DNA from: Lacticaseibacillus mingshuiensis
Lineage (GTDB): Bacteria > Bacillota > Bacilli > Lactobacillales > Lactobacillaceae
DNA: 64,000 nucleotides
Assembly: GCF_016861785.1 (NCBI RefSeq)
Contig: NZ_BOLS01000010.1
Coordinates: 60,841 to 124,840 of the forward strand
Reading direction: 5' to 3'
In this document: one piece after another, positions 1-8,081 of the stretch
Position numbering within the stretch: the first letter of the stretch is position 1
Layout of the letters: every line of letters begins with the position of its first letter
Notes under the pieces: generated by a model
Seen by the model: only the letters and a program-made list of their open reading frames with translations
Databases searched by the model: none
What the model was told of the DNA's origin: nothing
Program-made: the position numbers and the translations under genes

Positions 1-412
1 TCAGCGCGCCGATATTGTTTTTCAGATCCAAGTTGCCGATGATCCAGGAGATCGGCACGATGATAGCATGCATCGGAATCATCATCCCCATCAGGAAAAA
101 CGACAGCAGTGGCTTGTTGATGCGGAAGTTGAACCGCGAGATCTCGTACGCCACCATCGACGCGACGATCAGAATCAGCGCAACGGAGCCGATCGCCAAG
201 CCGAAGCTGTTGAGCAGATAGCGCGACATCCCCGCCGAGCTCCACGCGATCTGCCAGTTCTCAAACCGCCAGATCTTCGGCAACGAAAATGGGGCGGAAA
301 AGATCTCATTATTGTTTTTGAACGACGAAATGAAGGTGAACAGCATCGGCAGCACAAACGCCAGCACCATCAGATACAAAAAGGCGTATTTGATCCACTT
401 CAGACTACGCAT
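1..412 (-). CDS. Sugar ABC transporter permease, MalG type (partial)
   Basis: Inner component of a carbohydrate ABC importer in the cytoplasmic membrane. About 137 N-terminal residues are visible; the gene runs off the left window edge before the EAA loop that contacts the ATPase. The protein starts MRSLKWIKYAFLYLMVLAF, a short basic stretch followed by a hydrophobic first membrane segment, then a segment with FISSFKNNNEIF and LPKIWRFENW, a pattern typical of MalG/LacG-type permeases. The ATG lies 8 bases inside the end of the upstream permease gene, so the two are translationally coupled. The ATPase is not in the window; many such importers share a distant MsmK-like ATPase. The substrate is unknown, though the nearby fucosidase suggests a host-glycan sugar. 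Confidence 0.9.
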   Translation of the reverse strand, partial: MRSLKWIKYAFLYLMVLAFVLPMLFTFISSFKNNNEIFSAPFSLPKIWRFENWQIAWSSAGMSRYLLNSFGLAIGSVALILIVASMVAYEISRFNFRINKPLLSFFLMGMMIPMHAIIVPISWIIGNLDLKNNIGAL

Positions 413-1361
413 GCGTCTTCACCCGCTTTCGCGCGATCCACTTCGGCACATACTGGGTCAAAAGCGTCAGGGTCATGGCCAGCACCAACAGAATCACGCC
501 CACAGCCGAGCCTAACCCGTAGTTGTCATACCGAAACGCCTCATAGTAGACCAGCGTGGTCGGTAGATTCGTCAACCCGTTTGGCCCACCGCCAGTCATC
601 ACGAAGACCAAGTCAAAGACCTTGATCGTGCCGATGATATCCAACACCAAACAAAGAAGGATGGTCGGCCGCATGATCGGCACGGTGACCCGGAAAAAGA
701 TCTGGACCGCCGATGCGCCATCGATGCGGGCCGCTTCGTAGACATCCTCTGGAATGTTTTTTAAACCGGCCAGCAAAATGATCATGTAGTAGCCGATTCC
801 AGCCCAGATGTTGACGAAGATGATCGTCGGCATGGCCGTGCCCGAATCAACCAGCCAGCCCCGGGCCCAGGAACCCAGGCCCAGATTGGTCAGTGTTGTG
901 TTCAGGGCGCCGGTCGGCATGAAGATGAAATACCACAGCAGCCCGGTCGCGATCAGTGGAAAGATCGTCGGTACAAAGTAGATCATTTTGAAAAATCGTT
1001 TGCCCCGCACCTTGGTGTTCAGCACCGCCGCCAAGACCAGCGCGATCGGGGTATGAAACAGCACACTGACGGTCACCATCAGCGCCAGATTTTTCATGGA
1101 CGTCTGGAACAGCGGACTCGCAAAGGCGCGGGCAAAATTCTGCCAGCCCACATATTCAAGCGGTGCGCCCTTAATGCCGTTCCACGAGTGAAACGAGAAA
1201 TATAGTGCGATGAAGATTGGAATGACCAGAAAGGCCGTATAGATCACGATCGCCGGACTCGACATCGCGACTAGCTGGACCTTGTCGCGCGTCGTCAATA
1301 GCGCGTGCGACCGCCTTCTGGGATTGGGCTTTAACGGCTTTGAAGCGGCAGTTTCCTCCAT
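405..1361 (-). CDS. Sugar ABC transporter permease, MalF type
   Basis: Membrane permease of a carbohydrate ABC importer, partner of the truncated MalG-type permease that overlaps its 3' end. The 318-residue protein has a basic N-terminus, about six hydrophobic segments, and the EAA loop around residues 208-235 (EAARIDGASAVQIFFRVTVP), which docks onto the ATPase in this family. The ATG is preceded by AGGAGGG at good spacing. It follows the substrate-binding lipoprotein gene by 14 bases, giving the usual order binding protein, MalF, MalG. Family membership is certain; the substrate is not. Confidence 0.93.
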   Translation of the reverse strand: MEETAASKPLKPNPRRRSHALLTTRDKVQLVAMSSPAIVIYTAFLVIPIFIALYFSFHSWNGIKGAPLEYVGWQNFARAFASPLFQTSMKNLALMVTVSVLFHTPIALVLAAVLNTKVRGKRFFKMIYFVPTIFPLIATGLLWYFIFMPTGALNTTLTNLGLGSWARGWLVDSGTAMPTIIFVNIWAGIGYYMIILLAGLKNIPEDVYEAARIDGASAVQIFFRVTVPIMRPTILLCLVLDIIGTIKVFDLVFVMTGGGPNGLTNLPTTLVYYEAFRYDNYGLGSAVGVILLVLAMTLTLLTQYVPKWIARKRVKTHA

Positions 1362-1375
1362 ACGTGACCCTCCTT

Positions 1376-2692
1376 TTATTTACTGTTATCGATCTCCTGT
1401 TGAATCGTCTCGGCTGCCTTTTTCGGCGAGTCGCCTTGAAGGACGCCGACCAGCGCGTTACGCGTCACATCCTGCATCGATTGCAGCGGATCCATACCGA
1501 AGACATCGACGCCGACATTGGTGGATGTCTTCGCCAATTCAACATTCTCACGGAACAGCGGGGTGGACTTGTCTGCGGCCACCGTGTAATCCGTCCGCGG
1601 GAAGATCTGGTTGGTCTCGTTCGCCATCTTGGAGGCATAGGCTTCACTGCTTAGCGCCTTGGCCAGCTCGATCGCCATCTTCTTCTTTTCACCGGTCAGA
1701 TCGCCGCGAATCTGGATGGCTGAGATCGCCTGCATGTCATTATCCTTGAACTGCGGCTCATCCTCGAAATACGGGAACTTGGCAAACGCAAAGTCCGCCG
1801 TCAGCTTGGTCTTGCTCTTATCCTGCATATTCGGGATATCCCACGGCCCGGTGATAAACATCGCGGCCTTCCCTGTCAAAAAGTCGGTGAAGGCGGATTC
1901 ACGGCTGATCCCAGCCGAATCCGGGGCGAAGGCCTTCATGTCATTGAGTTCCTTGACCTTTTCGATCGTCGCCACGATCTTCGGGTCGGTCCACTTGATC
2001 TTGCGCTCGCCTAGCTCCTTGGCGGCATCGACGCCGACCATGTGATAGAAGATCAGGTTATGAATGTGGCCAATACTGTAGGAGTCTTTTGCCCCAAGGC
2101 CGATCGGGGTGATGTTGAGGCTTCGGATCTTCTTGATCGCCGCCTCAAACTCCGAGAACGTCTGTGGAAATTCGTTGTACCCCGCGCGCTTGAAGATCTC
2201 CTTGTTGTAATACACGCCGACGAGCCCGGATTCCTGCGGGACGCCCCAGGTGCCCTTAAACCCCGGGACCTGCAGATAACTTAGCGCGCCCTTGCTGAGG
2301 CCGTCGCCCCATTTCGGGTCCGCCTTGATGATCGGGTCAATGTTAGTGATCAGCCCGGCCTTGATATATTCAGAAAGGTTTGCGACCCCTTCCACGCGGA
2401 AAATATCCGGCAGATCATTGGAGGCGCGGCTCGTCTTGAGCAGATTGTTGTAGGCATTTTCGTCGGCGATCGAGCTGTCGACGATCCTGACATTCGGGTG
2501 ATCTTTTTCAAACTGCTTCAGCGCGGCGAAATAGATCGCGCTGGTCGCAAAACCCTTGCTGTTGCGCGTCATCGTGCGCAACGTGATCTTGCCATCGCTG
2601 GAAGTCGTGCTGCTTTTGCCGCTGCAGGCCGCCAGTAGTAGTGCCGCGGCCAACGCAGCCAGACTGCCCAGTAGAAGCTTGCCAATTTTCAT
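1376..2692 (-). CDS. Sugar-binding lipoprotein of ABC importer
   Basis: Extracellular solute-binding protein (family 1) anchored to the membrane outer face by a lipid. Residues 1-23 form a lipoprotein signal ending in the lipobox LAAC, so Cys23 is the modified residue, followed by a Ser/Thr-rich linker. The mature part has the usual features of oligosaccharide-binding proteins, for example GVPQESGLVGVYYNKEIF, AMFITGPWDI and the length of 438 residues. RBS GGAGGAG lies just before the ATG. It is the first gene of the importer operon, and a cre-like site lies about 70 bp upstream, so carbon catabolite control by CcpA is likely. Substrate not determined. Confidence 0.92.
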   Translation of the reverse strand: MKIGKLLLGSLAALAAALLLAACSGKSSTTSSDGKITLRTMTRNSKGFATSAIYFAALKQFEKDHPNVRIVDSSIADENAYNNLLKTSRASNDLPDIFRVEGVANLSEYIKAGLITNIDPIIKADPKWGDGLSKGALSYLQVPGFKGTWGVPQESGLVGVYYNKEIFKRAGYNEFPQTFSEFEAAIKKIRSLNITPIGLGAKDSYSIGHIHNLIFYHMVGVDAAKELGERKIKWTDPKIVATIEKVKELNDMKAFAPDSAGISRESAFTDFLTGKAAMFITGPWDIPNMQDKSKTKLTADFAFAKFPYFEDEPQFKDNDMQAISAIQIRGDLTGEKKKMAIELAKALSSEAYASKMANETNQIFPRTDYTVAADKSTPLFRENVELAKTSTNVGVDVFGMDPLQSMQDVTRNALVGVLQGDSPKKAAETIQQEIDNSK

Positions 2693-2760
2693 TGTGTCTC
2701 CTCCTCAAAATGTGTGTGTGCCACTGAGATGGGGTCATCATATAGGACGAAAAAACAGAA

Positions 2761-2774
2761 TGGAAGCGGTTTCA
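2761..2774. promoter_or_regulatory. cre site (CcpA) upstream of sugar importer
   Basis: TGGAAGCGGTTTCA matches the catabolite-responsive element consensus TGWNANCGNTNWCA at 13 of 14 positions. It lies 69-82 bp upstream of the binding-protein ATG, next to a possible minus-strand -10 (TATGAT, about 2738-2743). CcpA repression of the importer is inferred. Confidence 0.6.
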
Positions 2775-2835
2775 CTTTAAATGGTAATTAGTCAACGCGA
2801 GGTGGTCGAATTTGCTCAAACTGCGTCAGGAATGT

Positions 2836-3597
2836 TCACTCGGGAAAAAGCACCTCAGCCGGCGTCTGATTCCAGGCGGTCAAGATCTCGGGCGCGGGTT
2901 CACGATCCGTGATCACCGCCGTCAGCTGGGCGACAGGAATGAGCCGATAGTAGCCATCCACGCCCACCTTGGTATGGTCGGCCAGCAGCACCGCCTGCTT
3001 GCTGAGAGCCAGCATTTGCTGTTTCACGCCCGATTGACTGGTGCTCGCCATAAACACCGTTTCGGCGGTCACCCCAGAACAGGAGATGAAGGCCAGGTCG
3101 GTCTGAAACTGATTGAGATACGCCTCGGCGCCCGTCCCAAGCAAGGCGCCAGTGCCTGCGCGAAGCTGGCCGCCGGTGACAAATGTCTTGACCGCCGGCA
3201 TTTCATCCAACGCCACTGCCAGCCGTAAGCCATTGGTGATCACGACCATATTGCGCAAATTGCGCAGATAAGGGGCCAAAAACGAAACAGTAGTGCTGGA
3301 GTCCATGAAGATCGCCATGTTGTCCGCCAAAAAGGTGCTGGCGATCTCTGCGATCTGCTTTTTTTCCTGTTCATTGTTCTGTTCCCGAAACAAATAGGAC
3401 TGCTCCTGCGTGTTGCTGGTGACATACTCGATCTGCCCATACCGGTGAATCACCAAGCCCATTTGCTCGAGTATCGTCAGGTCGCGCCGCAGCGTCGACG
3501 TGCTGACGAACAGTGTTTTGTGAATGTCGTTGATCGACATTAACTTGCGGCGTTCCAGAAGCGCCATGATCTGCTTGAGTCGTTCATTGCGAAGCAA
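2836..3597 (-). CDS. DeoR-family transcriptional regulator
   Basis: Cytoplasmic sugar-responsive repressor of the DeoR family, 253 residues from a TTG start. I chose TTG at 3597 (product MLRNERLKQIMALLER) because AAAGGGGGG lies 6 bases upstream; a longer frame to 3651 lacks such a site. Residues 1-55 carry the DeoR winged helix-turn-helix (SINDIHKTLFVSTSTLRRDLTILEQMG). The rest is the sugar-phosphate sensor domain with the conserved DSSTT, VITNGLRLA and LLADHTKVG blocks. It lies between the sugar importer and the fucosidase, all on the same strand, and probably senses a phosphorylated product of that pathway. Ligand unknown. Confidence 0.9.
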   Translation of the reverse strand: MLRNERLKQIMALLERRKLMSINDIHKTLFVSTSTLRRDLTILEQMGLVIHRYGQIEYVTSNTQEQSYLFREQNNEQEKKQIAEIASTFLADNMAIFMDSSTTVSFLAPYLRNLRNMVVITNGLRLAVALDEMPAVKTFVTGGQLRAGTGALLGTGAEAYLNQFQTDLAFISCSGVTAETVFMASTSQSGVKQQMLALSKQAVLLADHTKVGVDGYYRLIPVAQLTAVITDREPAPEILTAWNQTPAEVLFPE

Positions 3598-3803
3598 GTC
3601 ATTCCCCCCTTTGCCGGCGACACGTGCCGGTTCTCGATTCCCCCAACCCAACGCATCCCCTGCGTCGATTTGAGACTATAGACCGGATGGAAAAACTTGT
3701 CCACGATAACGACTTGCGAGGCGGCCGGGCGCCTTCTTGCGGAATTCAAACCCTTGAAGTCGCATGCCAGCCACCAGCCCGCGGATCGGCGCACCGTGAA
3801 TCA

Positions 3804-3840
3804 AAAGACCTGAGACAAAATTTTCATTCTGCCTCAGGTC
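3804..3840 (-). terminator. Terminator after fucosidase gene
   Basis: Inverted repeat GACCTGAG / CTCAGGTC (3808-3815 and 3833-3840) followed on the minus strand by TTTTG. It lies downstream of the fucosidase stop and upstream of the DeoR gene, separating the two transcripts. Confidence 0.6.
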
Positions 3841-3876
3841 CAATGCGTGTGACCACGCCGCTATTTCAATGTCTTA

Positions 3877-4839
3877 TTAACGCCACAGCCATCCCGCCGG
3901 CAATGCCGTCAGTGGCGCCGGTTGTTGATAGCGCTGACCATATGCCGCCAGTTGCGCTGCCAGGTTGGGCGCCACCTGACCATGATCGTCCGGATTGATA
4001 TTGAGCATGAAGTTCACATTTTGCCGGTTGTACTGCTCAGCCAGGCCCAGCGCCCAGTCGACCGACTTCAACGGCTCCATCGCATAGCGGTCCTTCCAGA
4101 ACCAGCTGGTGGTAAAGAGATTGCAGGCGATTCCAGGGCCGGCGAATGACGCCGCCGTTTCCTGCCCCGCCGCATTTTCAAAAAAGAGAATGTCCGTGGT
4201 CGACAGATCGTCCACACTGCCGATATTCATCAGCAGGCAGTTCGGCTGGAGGCTTTTGACCCAGCCATCGACTTCGGCAAACGGAAGGTCTTGATAGGAC
4301 GGGCCACCCCACGGCGCATTCCAGCCATCCGTGATCAAAAACGGAATATCGCCATAATTTGTCAGCAGTTCCGTCAGCTGGGCATGAATCATTGCCTTAT
4401 CCGCCGGCGTGCAGTGTGTTGCGGTGATGTCGTGCTGCAGGTCCAGCATGGAAAAATACAGCCCAGCCTCGATGCCAGCTGCCCGAAAATCCTTCAAGTA
4501 GCTGGCCACGACATCCGTTGTCACCTGGCCGCTGGATACACAGTGCGTCGTGGTCTGCGTCGGCCACAGACAAAAGCCTTCGTGATGCTTCGTCGTCAAC
4601 GCGGCAAACCGCGCGCCAGCCGACTTAGCCACCGCGGCCCACTGCGCCGTATCCAGCCGATCGGGATTCCAGGTCGCAGGCTCAAATGGATGCCGGCGCG
4701 GATCGTTTTTGCCCGTCACCCCGTAGTCCCAGTCGATAATATCGGACTGATGATACTGCGTGGTGCCGCTGTTGAAATGGATGAAAATACCGTTGCGCTG
4801 ATCGATAAACGCGCGTTGCAATGCCTCAAGTGATGTCAT
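3877..4839 (-). CDS. Alpha-L-fucosidase, GH29-like
   Basis: Probable retaining exo-fucosidase releasing L-fucose from oligosaccharides. The 320-residue protein contains the GH29 landmarks: GIFIHF near residue 17, TKHHEGFCLWP (His85-His86), GLYFSMLD near 126, and QLTELLTNYG followed by LITDGW, where Asp171 aligns with the catalytic nucleophile of the family's WFDG motif. There is no signal peptide, so it is probably cytoplasmic and acts on imported sugars. It is shorter than many GH29 enzymes (often above 400 residues) and seems to consist of the catalytic barrel alone. The neighbouring importer and two regulators suggest a fuco-oligosaccharide utilisation locus; this is inference. Confidence 0.82.
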   Translation of the reverse strand: MTSLEALQRAFIDQRNGIFIHFNSGTTQYHQSDIIDWDYGVTGKNDPRRHPFEPATWNPDRLDTAQWAAVAKSAGARFAALTTKHHEGFCLWPTQTTTHCVSSGQVTTDVVASYLKDFRAAGIEAGLYFSMLDLQHDITATHCTPADKAMIHAQLTELLTNYGDIPFLITDGWNAPWGGPSYQDLPFAEVDGWVKSLQPNCLLMNIGSVDDLSTTDILFFENAAGQETAASFAGPGIACNLFTTSWFWKDRYAMEPLKSVDWALGLAEQYNRQNVNFMLNINPDDHGQVAPNLAAQLAAYGQRYQQPAPLTALPAGWLWR

Positions 4840-4855
4840 CAGAATCCTCCTTAGA

Positions 4856-4869
4856 AAAATGCGCTCTCA
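4856..4869. promoter_or_regulatory. Degenerate cre-like site upstream of fucosidase
   Basis: AAAATGCGCTCTCA matches the cre consensus at 11 of 14 positions and shares its right half, GCGCTCTCA, with the perfect cre at 9743-9756. It lies about 20 bp upstream of the fucosidase ATG. Confidence 0.3.
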
Positions 4870-4964
4870 GTCATATCATAGCAAGCTGCCCCCACCGGCA
4901 ATAGTGACTGCTTGCGAAAAAGTGGCGCAAATTTTACCTACGTTGTATTCTCAAAGGGTGCGCA

Positions 4965-5076
4965 GGTGCGCGTTTATGGTCGAGCAGGTAGGCTAGCCAA
5001 GCGCTTGGTGGCGCTTCTTGCCACCGAGTGCTTGGCGTACCTAGCTGTCTCGACCATGCGCACCGAAGCCCGACTA
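4965..5076. repeat. Long palindromic intergenic repeat, copy 1
   Basis: An imperfect palindrome of about 112 bp. The ends are GGTGCG and GCGCACCGAAGCCCGACTA; the centre is AGCGCTTGGTGGCGCTTCT followed by TGCCACCGAGTGCTT. Ends and centre match the copies at 27321-27558 (GCGCACCGGAGCCCAACTA; GCGCTTGGGGCGCTTTTAG). It fills most of the gap between the divergent fucosidase and AraC genes and could fold into a long hairpin. Confidence 0.75.
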
Positions 5077-5092
5077 AAGGAGGTGGCGCTCG

Positions 5093-5857
5093 ATGGAATA
5101 TCAGAAGAAATGGTTTGGCGTCGATGACCACATCAGCGTGATGGCGTTTGATAACTTCAGCTATCCGCTGCATTTTCACCGCTCATTGGAAATGATCTTG
5201 CTTCAGGTCGGGACGTTGACGGTGCTTGAGCCGCATCAGCAGACCCTCCTTAAGGCCGGTCAAGCAGCGCTGATTTTACCTAACCAACTGCATGGCTACC
5301 AAAGCGGACCGCGCAGTCATTATCAGTGTCTGACCTTCGCCCCGAGTGTTGTGCCGACGTTCATGGCCGCATTGGGCGACCGCCACGCCCAGACCCCGGC
5401 ACTGGACTTTGGCCTGGTTGACCTCACCGACCGTCCGACCATGAGCCGATTGCTGCACCGGCCGCTGATGGTGCGCGGGCTGATCGCGATGCTGTGCGAC
5501 ACCTATCTAGACCAATCGCTCGTCGCCGCGCCTGCGCTGGGAAGCGAGCGTCTTGGCCGGATCATCGATTATCTCGGCAGCCATTACACCGAGCCGCTCA
5601 CGCTGCCGGCCGCCGCGCGGGCGTTGGGCTACAATCCCAGTTACCTTTCCCGGCTTATTTCCCGGGAAATGGGGCTGACCTTTCAGCAATATCTGACCCA
5701 GTTGCGCCTGGCGCGGGCCGCCCAGCAATTGAAAGCAAGTGGCAACGCCATCGAAACGATCGCATTTAGCTCGGGCTTCACCAGCATGCGTGCATTTGAC
5801 GAGCATTTTCGTGACACCTATCACTGCACCCCGCGGGCCTACCGCGACCGCGGGTGA
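5093..5857 (+). CDS. AraC-family transcriptional regulator
   Basis: Cytoplasmic regulator of 254 residues. The N-terminal part (about 1-140) looks like a cupin sensor domain (YPLHFHRSLEMILL, ALILPNQLHGY). The C-terminal third holds the two AraC helix-turn-helix motifs (LPAAARALGYNPSYLSRLI and IETIAFSSGFTSMRAFDEHF, ending CTPRAYR). RBS AAAGGAGG lies 10 bases before the ATG. It is divergent from the fucosidase, so it is a likely activator of that gene or of the carbohydrate cluster. A perfect Noc-binding palindrome is embedded in the coding sequence at 5657-5670. Confidence 0.9.
   Translation: MEYQKKWFGVDDHISVMAFDNFSYPLHFHRSLEMILLQVGTLTVLEPHQQTLLKAGQAALILPNQLHGYQSGPRSHYQCLTFAPSVVPTFMAALGDRHAQTPALDFGLVDLTDRPTMSRLLHRPLMVRGLIAMLCDTYLDQSLVAAPALGSERLGRIIDYLGSHYTEPLTLPAAARALGYNPSYLSRLISREMGLTFQQYLTQLRLARAAQQLKASGNAIETIAFSSGFTSMRAFDEHFRDTYHCTPRAYRDRG
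5657..5670. promoter_or_regulatory. Noc-binding sequence (NBS), perfect
   Basis: ATTTCCCGGGAAAT, identical to the Bacillus subtilis Noc-binding consensus. It lies inside the AraC-type gene, as such sites often lie within genes. Function here is inferred from identity. Confidence 0.6.
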
Positions 5858-5875
5858 GGACACAAACAGGAAGTG

Positions 5876-5985
5876 GGACAAATGTCGCTTTTGGGTCCGA
5901 CAGGTAAGTGTTCCAAGCGCCAGGTCCGAACTTTGGACCAGGTGATTGGGACCTTAGCTGCTCGGACCCGGACATTTGGCCCACG
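5876..5985. repeat. Diverged palindromic intergenic repeat
   Basis: Imperfect palindrome: GTGGGACAAATGTC near 5876-5889 pairs with GGACATTTGGCCCAC near 5967-5981, and GGTCCGA...TCGGACC is nested inside. The centre (CCAAGCGCCAGGTCCGAAC, TTTGGACCAGGTGATTGG) resembles, but is not identical to, the other palindromic repeats in the window, so it is a relative at best. Confidence 0.5.
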
Positions 5986-6012
5986 ACACTGCTGTAACAT
6001 TAGTGCACTATA

Positions 6013-6052
6013 CAGGAACTGGGACAAAACAAAAGTTTTGTCCCAGTTCCTG
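6013..6052. terminator. Bidirectional terminator, perfect 18-bp stem
   Basis: CAGGAACTGGGACAAAAC, a loop AAAA, then the exact complement GTTTTGTCCCAGTTCCTG and TTTG. It lies between the converging AraC-type gene and the minus-strand membrane protein and can serve both. Confidence 0.8.
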
Positions 6053-6100
6053 TTTGCTGTCCTTTGTAAGTTTGCTCACGATCCGCCAATGCCCGCGCAC

Positions 6101-6763
6101 TCAGATTCGCTGGTGTTTCAGCCGCGGAAAAATATGGGTGTCCGCCCAGCCGACCACGCTACCTGAAAACGCCAGCGAGAAGATCGTCCCGATATTGACC
6201 GCATAAATATGATGCGAGATCGCCACGCAGATCAAGATCAACGTCAGCGGCGGCATGAACGCCACCAACTGCGCGCGCACCGCACTGCCTTTGAAAAAGT
6301 GGAAGCGAATGATCTGCATCAGATCGTCGCTGGGATGCAGCATCAGATTCACCCGCTGGTACAACGACACGCCGATCGCGATCAGGCAGATGCCGAGCAG
6401 GTCGAACAAAATGCGCCCCCACAGTGGCAAACTTCCCCAAGGCAGGCGGGCGACTAGGGCCGAAAAGCCGCCAACCAAATAGGAAAATGGCAACATGAAG
6501 ATCAAATTGCCGAGCACCCGCCGCCACTCCCATTTGCGGAGCAATAGCGCATTGGCGATGATCGTCAGGCCGCCCAGCCCCATCATCACGGTGCCAAGGT
6601 CGATCGGTAACAGGTGGCTGATGTTCACCGCCGAGGCGGTCCACAAGGCTGAGCCGAGGTTCAGCGCGACCGTGATGCCATTGCCGAGCGCATTGATGAC
6701 CAGCGATAAGGCAAAATAGCCGAGCAGCTCCGGCAGCGGTAATTTGATCGAAGTCTGATTCAT
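6101..6763 (-). CDS. YczE/YitT-like integral membrane protein
   Basis: Membrane protein of 220 residues from the ATG at 6763; a longer frame exists but adds a Cys/Arg-rich stretch unlike the family. It has about five hydrophobic segments (ELLGYFALSLVINALGNGITVAL, VMMGLGGLTIIANALLL, VLGNLIFMLPFSYLVGG, ILFDLLGICLIAIGVSLY, LVAFMPPLTLILICVAI) and a C-terminal segment with the IGTIFSLAFSGSVVGW pattern found in YczE/YyaS-like proteins. No catalytic motif is seen, and the role is unknown. It converges on the AraC-type gene across a strong terminator. Confidence 0.65.
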   Translation of the reverse strand: MNQTSIKLPLPELLGYFALSLVINALGNGITVALNLGSALWTASAVNISHLLPIDLGTVMMGLGGLTIIANALLLRKWEWRRVLGNLIFMLPFSYLVGGFSALVARLPWGSLPLWGRILFDLLGICLIAIGVSLYQRVNLMLHPSDDLMQIIRFHFFKGSAVRAQLVAFMPPLTLILICVAISHHIYAVNIGTIFSLAFSGSVVGWADTHIFPRLKHQRI

Positions 6764-6903
6764 AAATTGAAGGCCTACTTTCCGCAAGATCACGGCACAA
6801 CGCCGTCCTCTGTAGCATACGCGTCTGCAGGCCAACGTGAAAGGGGCGCCAGGCGACTGGCATCATTTTGGCGGCAACGCGCCACCTTTTGCCCGGCGTC
6901 GCG

Positions 6904-8061
6904 TTAATAGGTATCCGTCAGATCGATCGCAACGTCGCTGCCAGTTTTTTTCGCCTGAGAGGCCGCGCGCCGCTTATTTAATTCAGCCAAAAACAGGTCC
7001 TCGTCGATCGGCGCCGTCACCGGTCGGCCAAGCCAGGAGGAGAGATGAATCATGTTCGACACCGTCAAGCCATTGATGCCTTCCTCCCCGCGAGCAATCA
7101 GCGGCGCGCCTGTCAGTAGGTGCTGGCCGAAATTGCGCAGGATACCGACATGTTGGGGATTACTGCCATCGGTCTCGACCAGCTCCGCGTGCACGACCGG
7201 CCGGGCAAAAGCCTGCTCACTGTGCTGGCAGACCTCGCGGATATTTTCATCGAGGCGAAAAAGCGTCAGACGCCCGCCATCACAGACGATCTTGCCCCGT
7301 TCCATGGTCACCTCGAAGCGGTTGGTGCCGGGATAATCCCCGGTGGACGTCACAAACACGCCGGTCGCGCCGTTTGGATATTTCAGATAAGCGGTCACGT
7401 CATCTTCAACTTCGATGTCATGCCAGTGGCCATTTTGGGCAAAGGCCTGAATCTCGCTCGGCATCCCGCAGATCCACTGCAGCAAGTCCAATTGATGGGG
7501 GCACTGATTGAGAAGCACCCCGCCGCCTTCGCCGTTCCAGGTGCCGCGCCAATCGCCGGAATCATAATAGGCTTGGGTGCGGAACCAATCCGTGATGATC
7601 CAGTTGACGCGCATGATCGCGCCATATTCGCCGCCTTGCACGATGTCATGCATTTTGCGGTACACGCTATTGGTGCGCTGATTGAACATCATGGCAAACG
7701 TCAACCCGCTTTTGGCTGCCGCCGCATTTTCTTCGCGCACCTGCTTGGTATAGACCCCGGCCGGCTTTTCCGACAGCACGTGCAGGCCATGAGCAAAGGC
7801 ATCTTCGGCCAGCTCGGGATGCTGATAATGCGGCACCGCGATCAAGACCGCATCGACCAGCCCACTGGCGATCAGGTCCGTGCCTTCTTCAAAAACCGTA
7901 ACATCAGCCGGCAGCGTCTCAGCCGCCCACTACCTGCGACTGGCCCGCCGATCCGCCACCGCGACCAGCTGCAATTCGGGCACCTGCCCGCCGGTGATCG
8001 ACGTGGCATGCGCCGAACCCATGTTACCGATGCCGATGATGCCAAAGCGTACTTGTGTCAT
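6904..8061 (-). pseudogene. Gfo/Idh/MocA oxidoreductase, interrupted by amber codon
   Basis: NAD(P)-dependent sugar dehydrogenase family. From the ATG at 8061 (RBS GAGGAGG) the frame reads MTQVRFGIIGIGNMGSAHA, the Rossmann dinucleotide motif, up to VADRRASRR, then hits TAG at 7932-7930 (codon 44). The same frame continues with WAAETLP and an intact protein to 6904, including the family's LSEKPAG (catalytic Lys region), MFNQR and HQLDLLQWICG. About 385 residues would be normal for the family. The stop may be a real nonsense mutation (one base from CAG or TGG) or a sequence error. A restart downstream would lack the NAD-binding fold. It is the last gene of an operon with an isomerase and a hydrolase. 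Confidence 0.8.
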
Positions 8062-8081
8062 TGATCTAACCTCCTCGCGGC

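Noticed and set aside
7120..8064. 314-codon plus-strand frame opposite the interrupted dehydrogenase
   Set aside because: The minus strand carries clear Gfo/Idh/MocA motifs; the plus frame has none and no RBS.
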